Positions 1 through 3,958 of a stretch of 5,121 nt of DNA are shown here, piece after piece. The first letter of the stretch is position 1, and every line of letters begins with the position of its first letter. Below the pieces are notes generated by a model. The model had not been told where the DNA came from. It did not search any database and saw nothing but the letters and a program-made list of their open reading frames with translations. Source of the stretch: Candidatus Heimdallarchaeota archaeon (lineage in GTDB: Archaea > Asgardarchaeota > Heimdallarchaeia > Heimdallarchaeales > Heimdallarchaeaceae); the NCBI GenBank assembly GCA_030603505.1, contig JAUVXQ010000101.1, positions 1-5,121 on the forward strand, written 5' to 3'. Both the position numbers and the translations under genes were made by a program.

Positions 1-338
1 ACACATGGGGTTTCAGTCATCATACCAAGCCCTATATTCTCAACCATTAGTGAATATCCTGGTCCTGATGTTGCTGTCATACTCTTATATCCTCCCCACC
101 TTGCGCCCAAAATACCAATAATTGAAGCTATTTCATCTTCAAATTGAACGAAGTGTCCATTTACTCTTGGTAATCGTAGTGCCATATGTTCTGCAATTTC
201 AGAACTGGGTGTAATAGGATATCCACCAAAGAACTTACAACCTACAGAAAGTGCTCCTTCAGCAGTAGCATGATTACCTGTTGTGAAGTGTTCACCGGTT
301 AATGTTTCTGGTAATTCTAAATTCTCATCACTCATCAT
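1..338 (-). CDS. korA: 2-oxoacid (2-oxoglutarate):ferredoxin oxidoreductase alpha subunit, N-terminal part (KorA), partial at window edge
   Basis: Seen: an open minus-strand frame starting at an ATG-ATG pair (338 or 335) and running off the window at base 1, about 112 codons. It carries hallmarks of the KorA/PorA pyrimidine-domain family: GGYPITPSSEIAEHMA near residues 38-53, FVQFEDEIAS at 63-72, and MTATSGPGYSLMVE at 87-100. Known for the family: with the TPP-binding beta subunit and a ferredoxin subunit it oxidatively decarboxylates a 2-oxoacid to acyl-CoA in the cytoplasm, reducing ferredoxin. A GAGGT Shine-Dalgarno (complement of 343-347) lies 4 bases before the first ATG and 7 before the second, so 335 may be the true start. 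The start overlaps the end of the ferredoxin subunit gene by 8-11 bases, which indicates one operon and translational coupling. The PITPSSEI motif and the separate delta subunit favour 2-oxoglutarate as substrate, but other 2-oxoacids cannot be excluded from this fragment. Confidence 0.93.
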   Translation of the reverse strand, partial: MMSDENLELPETLTGEHFTTGNHATAEGALSVGCKFFGGYPITPSSEIAEHMALRLPRVNGHFVQFEDEIASIIGILGARWGGYKSMTATSGPGYSLMVENIGLGMMTETPC

Positions 339-648
339 TATTACCTCTTTCATCATCTGGTTTTACAACATAAATTGCAAACTCAGGACAAATAAGTTCA
401 CAGAAGTGACATTCAGCACAATCTTCAAAACTCTTGCCTTCTATCAATTTAGGGTGGTGATAACCCTTCGCATTAATCTCATCAGACTTTTCTAGAATCT
501 GTTCTGGGCAATAGATAATGCACCATTCACATTCTTTACATCTCTCTTTTATAATGTAGACTTGTGATGATGTGGTCTTGTATTCATCTATATTTGTAAA
601 AGCCGGCCATTCCGGTTTTTTTCTTCGCCTTTCAAGTGACGATTTCAT
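328..648 (-). CDS. korD: 2-oxoacid:ferredoxin oxidoreductase, ferredoxin-like delta subunit (KorD), two [4Fe-4S] clusters
   Basis: Seen: 106 residues with two complete C-x2-C-x2-C-x3-CP motifs, C37/C40/C43/C47 and C77/C80/C83/C87, the second followed by the hydrophobic strand FAIYVV. GYHHPKL lies between the clusters. The first 30 residues are basic (MKSSLERRRKKPEW) and are an N-terminal extension. Known: bacterial-type ferredoxin subunits of this kind carry electrons from the TPP/[4Fe-4S] catalytic core to free ferredoxin. Its position directly upstream of, and overlapping, the alpha subunit gene supports delta-subunit identity over a free ferredoxin. The ATG at 648 is the only reasonable start. 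No strong Shine-Dalgarno precedes it (GAGAACGGT at best), and a box A at 691-700 would give a leader of about 20 bases. A gene symbol for another 2-oxoacid enzyme (porD/vorD) is possible. Confidence 0.88.
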   Translation of the reverse strand: MKSSLERRRKKPEWPAFTNIDEYKTTSSQVYIIKERCKECEWCIIYCPEQILEKSDEINAKGYHHPKLIEGKSFEDCAECHFCELICPEFAIYVVKPDDERGNNDE

Positions 649-690
649 CGAATATACCGTTCTCTAATGATGTCCGCGGGCAAAATTCTA

Positions 691-700
691 ATTATATAAA
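691..700 (-). promoter_or_regulatory. Box A (TATA) promoter of korD-korA
   Basis: The complement reads TTTATATAAT, preceded by an A-rich BRE-like stretch (AATAAAAG). It matches the archaeal box A consensus. Transcription would start about 25 bases downstream, near 668-672, leaving a leader of about 20 bases before the ATG at 648. Position and composition are seen; activity is inferred. Confidence 0.6.
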
Positions 701-750
701 CTTTTATTTTTAACCTTAATTATTAATAATAAACGAACTTATGACAGTTT

Positions 751-779
751 TTTCATTTATTTGCTAAAAATAAATGGAA
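751..779. repeat. 12-bp inverted repeat in the divergent korD / GTPase intergenic region
   Basis: CATTTATTT (754-762) and AAATAAATG (768-776) are perfect complements around the 5-base spacer GCTAA. Outward the pairing continues with one G·T wobble (753/777) and two A·T pairs, giving a 12-bp stem. Neither neighbouring gene ends here, so a terminator is not needed. A binding site for a dimeric regulator or an RNA hairpin are both possible. The arms are almost entirely A/T, so chance is also possible in this AT-rich gap. Confidence 0.4.
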
Positions 780-893
780 TTTTATCGTCAGATATTTAGT
801 TATCAGAATTTGGACTGGAATAAAGTGAAAATAGCTTTAAACTGCCTCGGAACGATAAAAACTCGTTTCTAATAACATAAAAACTTAACTAAT

Positions 894-916
894 GGTTTTT
901 ATGAAAAACCTTTTTT
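894..916 (+). terminator. Perfect 7-bp hairpin plus six Ts directly before the GTPase start (terminator-like or leader element)
   Basis: GGTTTTT (894-900) pairs exactly with AAAAACC (904-910) around an ATG loop and is followed at once by TTTTTT (911-916). The AGGG ribosome-binding site (917-920) and TTG start (927) follow. The shape is that of an intrinsic terminator, but with only two G-C pairs the stem is weak, and archaeal termination mostly relies on the T-tract. If the promoter lies further upstream, this could attenuate the GTPase transcript. If transcription starts near 905, it is only partly transcribed and has no such role. Confidence 0.3.
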
Positions 917-929
917 AGGGAAAAAATTG
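917..929 (+). promoter_or_regulatory. Shine-Dalgarno AGGG and TTG start of the GTPase gene
   Basis: AGGG at 917-920 is 6 bases before TTG at 927. This spacing and the immediate, in-frame continuation into the GTPase reading frame decide the start over the next ATG (960), which has no comparable site and would shorten the N-terminus by 11 residues. Confidence 0.55.
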
Positions 930-1598
930 AAATACGCTTTCAACATAATAAAGAATGATATGTTAACAAGGGATTTATCAATAACTATTCTTGGAAACAG
1001 TGGAGTAGGAAAAACAACGTTAATTAAACGTCTTAAGGGGGAAACTATTGAAGATATAAGTCCTACTACTCAAATTGAAATACATGAGAAGAAAATTAAA
1101 TTGAAGAGTCAATCCTTCAAATCTACTTTCAGTATAGAACGTCATCGTAGCTATCGTGTAAGAGCCGTAGATTGTCCAGGAGACATGAGTCTTTGGCCCT
1201 ATTGGAAGAAAGCACTTATTGATTACAAAACGAATGGTATTATTTTCATGATCGATCCAAGACAAGATCACAAGGTACAAACCGATGCTCTGACACAAGT
1301 TTCGAATTATTTTCTTATGACATTAGATGAGGATATAGTAAAAGCTGAAAGAAAAGCACGTAAAGTAAAAGCCATCTTCTTCCTTCTTGTAAACAAAATA
1401 GATCTCCTAGAATATAATAAAGGTATAGCTGATAAAGTCATAAGAGAAAATTATTCAGCAGTTTGGAATCATCTGAAGGAAAGATTTCCTAATTCTGGTC
1501 ATTACTGGGACGCGATTTCAGCTATTGACGAAACCGAACAAATGTTTGAGACTATTGATGGTATTTTCGAAACTATTAAAAGAGAAATATACGACTGA
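927..1598 (+). CDS. Small GTPase of the Ras superfamily, Arf-like
   Basis: Seen: 223 residues with all G motifs. G1 is GNSGVGKT (23-30), a switch I threonine is at T47 or T48 (PTT), G3 is DCPGD (82-86), G4 is NKID (156-159) and G5 is probably SA (198-199). After G3, SLWPYWKKAL...GIIFMIDP follows the Arf pattern (I/L-x-P-x-W, then G-x-I-F-x-x-D). Known: such proteins switch between GDP and GTP forms and recruit effectors, in eukaryotes mainly at membranes. Odd points: aspartate (D86) stands where Ras and Arf have the catalytic glutamine. The T47-D82 interval is about 16 residues longer than in Arf1, and G3-G4 about 15 longer. No N-terminal Gly2 for myristoylation and no C-terminal prenylation cysteine is present, so any membrane attachment must be by another route. 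The TTG start is supported by AGGG six bases upstream. It forms its own transcription unit, divergent from korD-korA. SR-beta-like is an alternative subfamily (DxPGxxSL). Cellular role unknown. Confidence 0.9.
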   Translation: MKYAFNIIKNDMLTRDLSITILGNSGVGKTTLIKRLKGETIEDISPTTQIEIHEKKIKLKSQSFKSTFSIERHRSYRVRAVDCPGDMSLWPYWKKALIDYKTNGIIFMIDPRQDHKVQTDALTQVSNYFLMTLDEDIVKAERKARKVKAIFFLLVNKIDLLEYNKGIADKVIRENYSAVWNHLKERFPNSGHYWDAISAIDETEQMFETIDGIFETIKREIYD

Positions 1599-1686
1599 AA
1601 TTAACCAAGTATTCACTCAAAAGCTAATTTCACTTCTCAACTTTGTAATTATTTGTATGATTCAATATGTGTGTCACTATCGAAAA

Positions 1687-1697
1687 GGTTTATTTCT
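1687..1697 (+). promoter_or_regulatory. Box A (TATA) promoter of the CxxCGxCC protein gene
   Basis: GGTTTATTTCT, preceded by CGAAAA as a BRE-like stretch, lies about 30 bases before the ATG at 1725. An archaeal start site about 25 bases downstream would fall within a few bases of that ATG, so the mRNA would be nearly leaderless. This decides against the in-frame upstream ATG at 1653. Confidence 0.55.
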
Positions 1698-1724
1698 TAT
1701 TCATTCTTTTTCACTTTGATTAGT

Positions 1725-2450
1725 ATGAATTCATCAAATAAAGAGAGTATCAAGAAAGAAGAAATAGAGAAGACTACTGACGAAGAGAAGACTACTGACG
1801 AAGAGAAGACTGCTGACGAAGAGAAAAAAAAGCCTGAAAGATTTGTCTTTAATTGTACTAAATGTGGAGAATGTTGTGAAAAATGGACTGAAATACCCAT
1901 TTACTTGAAAGATCTTGAAAGATGGATTAATGATGGTTCTTTAAACTATGTTTTACCCTTCCTACAAATGCGAGAAGAACCTCCGTTTAATGTTAAAATT
2001 GTTATTCAACGACCATCTATTGAAGGTGATGACCCTAACCCTTCAGGTTGCCCCCTATATGATTATGAAAATAAGATATGTAATCTATACTCTAGTTTAC
2101 CGATTCACTGTGACGCTTATCCATTGGGATACAATGGCGAAAAATTCTTTTTAGTAGACAGAGAATGTCCTGGAATAGGTAAGGGAACAATGACTAAGGA
2201 ATTATTATTGCAGATGAGAGATAAAGCTAAAAACCATAATAATTCACAGATATTGTCAGGTTCAATTCTTCCAATAATGAATAGTCTCATTATGGCAAAT
2301 ATGTATAAAAGAAGTCAGGAAGCTATGAATGCCTTATCAGAAGAAGATAGAAAGAAACTTGAAGATATGTTATCTAAAGAGAAAGAGAAAGAAGATTCTG
2401 TTTCCTCTGAAGACAGTACAAAAGAAGATTCCACTTCGTCAAAAGAGTAG
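1725..2450 (+). CDS. YkgJ-type CxxCGxCC putative zinc/iron-binding protein with charged tails
   Basis: Seen: 241 residues from the ATG at 1725. The core (about 40-155) has the family pattern: FNCTKCGECC (C44, C47, C50, C51), then GCPLYD (C109), ICNLYSSLPIHCDAYP (C119, C129) and ECPGIGKG (C148), so eight conserved-type cysteines. Known: this family (putative zinc- or iron-chelating domain, YkgJ) is widespread, but its biochemical role is not settled; metal or Fe-S binding is presumed. The ends are not part of the core. Residues 1-38 are lysine/glutamate rich and contain a threefold EKTTDE repeat. Residues 156-241 are helical, ending in a Lys/Glu/Ser tail with EDS-type repeats. No signal peptide or membrane segment is present if the 1725 start is right, so it is cytoplasmic. 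No Shine-Dalgarno is visible; a box A about 30 bases upstream suggests a leaderless mRNA. The gene stands alone, convergent with the sirtuin operon. Confidence 0.87.
   Translation: MNSSNKESIKKEEIEKTTDEEKTTDEEKTADEEKKKPERFVFNCTKCGECCEKWTEIPIYLKDLERWINDGSLNYVLPFLQMREEPPFNVKIVIQRPSIEGDDPNPSGCPLYDYENKICNLYSSLPIHCDAYPLGYNGEKFFLVDRECPGIGKGTMTKELLLQMRDKAKNHNNSQILSGSILPIMNSLIMANMYKRSQEAMNALSEEDRKKLEDMLSKEKEKEDSVSSEDSTKEDSTSSKE
1767..1826 (+). repeat. Three tandem 18-bp repeats (EKTTDE units) inside the YkgJ-type gene
   Basis: The unit GAGAAGACTACTGACGAA occurs at 1767-1784 and 1785-1802 without any difference, and at 1803-1820 with one A-to-G change (1812; Thr to Ala). A partial fourth unit (GAGAAA) follows at 1821-1826. 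The period is in frame, giving EKTTDE, EKTTDE, EKTADE, EK. Near-identity at DNA level indicates recent slippage expansion in a disordered tail. Confidence 0.92.
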
Positions 2451-2452
2451 AA

Positions 2453-2515
2453 TATTTTCTTTATTTTTCTATTTTCAATTGTCATTTTGACAATAAAAAG
2501 TTCCTTTTTCTTTTA
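2453..2515 (+). terminator. T-rich terminator region after the YkgJ-type gene, with a 7-bp hairpin
   Basis: Directly after the TAG at 2448-2450 come T-tracts (ATTTTCTTTATTTTTCTATTTT). A perfect inverted repeat follows, ATTGTCA (2478-2484) / TGACAAT (2488-2494) around TTT, and then more Ts (2503-2515). Archaeal RNA polymerase stops on T-tracts, so the first run is the likely terminator. The hairpin overlaps the end of the minus-strand ribA remnant and may be incidental. Confidence 0.5.
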
Positions 2516-2699
2516 TATGTCCCTGTTTAAATTTCGTGTCTAAGTATTTTCGATTATATTCGTTTGCTTTAATGATAACAGGAATTCTTTCCGTAACATC
2601 TACTCCACTATTACAAAGTTCTGATACTTTATCTGGGTTGTTAGTTAGTAGTTTAATTGATTTTAGCTTTAAAGCTTTAATTATATCTTATGCAATTTG
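2475..2699 (-). pseudogene. ribA: C-terminal remnant of GTP cyclohydrolase II (RibA), decayed
   Basis: Seen: a minus-strand frame open from 2687 to the TGA at 2475-2477, 70 residues, with no ATG, GTG or TTG that could start it in full. It contains IKLLTNNPDKVSEL, GVDVTERIPV and ANEYNRKYLDTKFKQGHI. These match in order the C-terminal end of RibA (LLTNNP-x-K, GI-x-V-x-ERVPL, N-x-x-N-x-x-YL-x-TK, GH). Upstream in frame, QIA and DII continue the likely homology but are interrupted by TAA at 2688-2690, and TGA stands at 2700-2702. The rest of the GTP cyclohydrolase II domain, including its zinc cysteines, is not present; the acylphosphatase gene ends at 2759 instead. Known: RibA makes the first riboflavin precursor from GTP. 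Inference: a broken gene whose front part was lost or replaced, not an active enzyme. A real short protein is unlikely because there is no start codon. Confidence 0.8.
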
Positions 2700-2736
2700 T
2701 CAACCATCTTTTTCAACCTGAAAAGGGCTCTAATCT

Positions 2737-2749
2737 AAGAGAAGAAAAC
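2737..2749 (-). terminator. Possible T-rich terminator of the sirtuin-acylphosphatase operon
   Basis: About 10 bases after the acylphosphatase stop, the minus strand reads GTTTTCTTCTCTT, a pyrimidine tract of the kind seen downstream of archaeal genes. It is short and interrupted by Cs, and no hairpin precedes it. Confidence 0.25.
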
Positions 2750-2758
2750 TGATTTTTA

Positions 2759-3049
2759 TTAATAAACAATTCTAAATTGCGAAAAATCTTTTTTTGGCTT
2801 TTCCCACTTAACGCTTATATTGTATACTTGCGCTGATGAAGGACCTTTTCTAGCATATTTTATTAGTTTCTCCAGATTTTCCTTATCTCCTTCTGCAGTA
2901 ATTTCAACTGACCCATTGGGTAGATTTCGTACAGTTCCTCCTACTCCAATCGTATATGCAAAATCACGGGTTTCAGCTCTGAAACAAACTCCTTGCACAA
3001 TACCTGTAACAACAATTTCTACTCTTTGGTTTTTATCCTCTTCTGGCAT
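2759..3049 (-). CDS. acyP: Acylphosphatase
   Basis: Seen: 96 residues from the ATG at 3049 (99 if the GTG at 3058 is used), the usual size for the family. Residues below are numbered from the GTG. The signature VTGIVQGVCFRAETRDFA (17-34) supplies the phosphate loop with catalytic Arg27. VRNLPNGSVEITAEG (43-57) supplies catalytic Asn45 and the second conserved strand. Known: acylphosphatases hydrolyse the carboxyl-phosphate bond of acyl phosphates such as acetyl phosphate or 1,3-bisphosphoglycerate, in the cytoplasm. The sirtuin gene upstream ends with TAG at 3060-3058. The GTG overlaps it by one base, and the ATG lies 8 bases further on, after an SD-like GTGAT, so the two genes are translationally coupled. 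I prefer the ATG, but GTG is possible. The usual Gly-Trp before VRN is Gly-Thr here, a mild deviation. Confidence 0.93.
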   Translation of the reverse strand: MPEEDKNQRVEIVVTGIVQGVCFRAETRDFAYTIGVGGTVRNLPNGSVEITAEGDKENLEKLIKYARKGPSSAQVYNISVKWEKPKKDFSQFRIVY

Positions 3050-3057
3050 GATAATCA

Positions 3058-3819
3058 CTAAATTCCCATTTCTTCAAATAACTTTCCAATGAACTCTGGT
3101 AATGTTTTCTCACAAGGTCCAATAATTGAGTAATCACTAATTGGTGATATAGGTGTTTCTTCTATATTAAACTCAACAACTATTGCTCCCATCTGTTTAG
3201 CAAAGTGTGGTAATGATGCAACAGGATAAACGATTCCTGATGTACCAATCACAAACAGTAAATCAGTCTGTTCGACATAATTCTGAGCCTTGTTCCACTT
3301 ATCGGGGTCTAACGTTTCATGGAACCACACAACATCTGGTCTTAATAGGTTGATTTTACATGCAGAACAATAAGGTAGTTCTCCAACATTTTCTGCAAAT
3401 TCACTATTGTCCCATCTTTCATAGTGATTACATGAGATGCATCTTGCATAGCGTATTCTTCCATGAACTTCTACAATATTTTGTGTACCAGCAATCTCAT
3501 GTAGCCCATCAACGTTCTGTGTAACTACACCGATTCCTATCCCTTTTTCTTCTAATTCAGTAAGTGCTTGATGAGCAGGATTGGGCTTTGCCTTAAGCAA
3601 AATTCGCATTCTAGCCCTATACCAATCCCAAACAAGAATTGGATCTTTCTGAAATGCAAAAGGGGTTGCTAAATCTTGAGCTTTATAATTGTTCCACATA
3701 CCATCTTCACCTCTAAACGTCGGCATTCCAGAAGCTTTTGAAATTCCAGACCCAACAAGTGAGGTTATTTTGAGATTTGATTTAGCTACCTTCTGAACAA
3801 TAGAATCGATGTTCATCAT
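3058..3819 (-). CDS. cobB: NAD-dependent protein deacylase, Sir2 family, class III (CobB/SIRT5-like)
   Basis: Seen: 253 residues, full length. Domains and motifs: NAD site GSGISKASGMPTFRGEDGMW (23-42), TQNVDGLH (100-107), catalytic His119 in EVHGRIRYARC, and a zinc site C127-x2-C130 / C151-x2-C154. LRPDVVWFHE (159-168) and GTSGIVYPVASLP with EFNIEET complete the Rossmann fold. WDWYRARM (64-71) supplies Tyr67 and Arg70, the Tyr-x-x-Arg pair that in SIRT5 and E. coli CobB binds negatively charged acyl groups. Known: sirtuins remove acyl groups from lysine using NAD. Inference: desuccinylase or demalonylase activity, possibly alongside deacetylation. Deviations: the usual GAG of the NAD loop is GSG (Ser24) and the usual FGE is FHE. 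It starts at an ATG-ATG pair (3819/3816) with no clear Shine-Dalgarno. It is first gene of an operon with the acylphosphatase. Confidence 0.95.
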   Translation of the reverse strand: MMNIDSIVQKVAKSNLKITSLVGSGISKASGMPTFRGEDGMWNNYKAQDLATPFAFQKDPILVWDWYRARMRILLKAKPNPAHQALTELEEKGIGIGVVTQNVDGLHEIAGTQNIVEVHGRIRYARCISCNHYERWDNSEFAENVGELPYCSACKINLLRPDVVWFHETLDPDKWNKAQNYVEQTDLLFVIGTSGIVYPVASLPHFAKQMGAIVVEFNIEETPISPISDYSIIGPCEKTLPEFIGKLFEEMGI

Positions 3820-3862
3820 TATCTATTTATTATCTTAGAATATTACTATTATGGTTACAATT

Positions 3863-3876
3863 CTCTTTTTTAAGAA
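3863..3876 (-). promoter_or_regulatory. Possible box A of the sirtuin-acylphosphatase operon
   Basis: The complement of this stretch includes CTTAAAAAAG, about 45-55 bases before the ATG at 3819, preceded by a TTTTTATTTT run. A start site near 3845 would leave a leader of about 25 bases. The match to the box A consensus is poor, and the whole gap is A/T rich, so the exact position is uncertain. Confidence 0.25.
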
Positions 3877-3925
3877 AATAAAAATTTAGCTGGTTGTGCT
3901 CCAGATAATCTGTATCCTGTTTAAT

Positions 3926-3955
3926 GATAAAAAATAGGAAAAAACAAATAAAAAC
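3926..3955 (-). terminator. Poly-T terminator after the longin/DENN-like gene
   Basis: Just past the TAA (3961-3959) the minus strand carries three T-tracts in a row: GTTTTTATTTG, TTTTTTCC and TATTTTTTATC. Repeated oligo-T runs without a strong hairpin are the usual archaeal terminator. It lies between this gene and the sirtuin promoter on the same strand, so the two are likely separate units. Confidence 0.6.
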
Positions 3956-3958
3956 TAC

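Noticed and set aside
283..495. Plus-strand open frame of 70 codons opposite korD/korA
   Set aside because: It is antisense to a ferredoxin with two complete cluster motifs and has no features of its own.
851..867. AACGA/TCGTT inverted repeat in the intergenic region
   Set aside because: Five base pairs with a 7-base loop is expected by chance in a gap of this length.
649..926. tRNA or other structured RNA gene in the divergent gap
   Set aside because: No acceptor/T-loop pattern or GC-rich folded segment was found. The gap is A/T rich and explained by promoters and the inverted repeats listed.
1020..1298. Minus-strand open frame of 92 codons opposite the GTPase
   Set aside because: It lies entirely antisense to the well-supported GTPase and shows no family motif.
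1653..1724. 24-residue N-terminal extension of the YkgJ-type protein that looks a little like a signal or membrane segment
   Set aside because: The likely box A promoter at about 1687-1697 lies inside it, so the mRNA would start after the 1653 ATG. The ATG at 1725 starts a typical soluble charged N-terminus.
2536..2721. Plus-strand open frame of 61 codons, hydrophobic, from a GTG
   Set aside because: It is the antisense shadow of the ribA C-terminal remnant, whose minus-strand translation matches a known family in order. There is no Shine-Dalgarno and the start is GTG.
2820..3092. Plus-strand open frame of 90 codons opposite the acylphosphatase
   Set aside because: It is antisense to the acylphosphatase and the end of the sirtuin gene, both with clear catalytic motifs.
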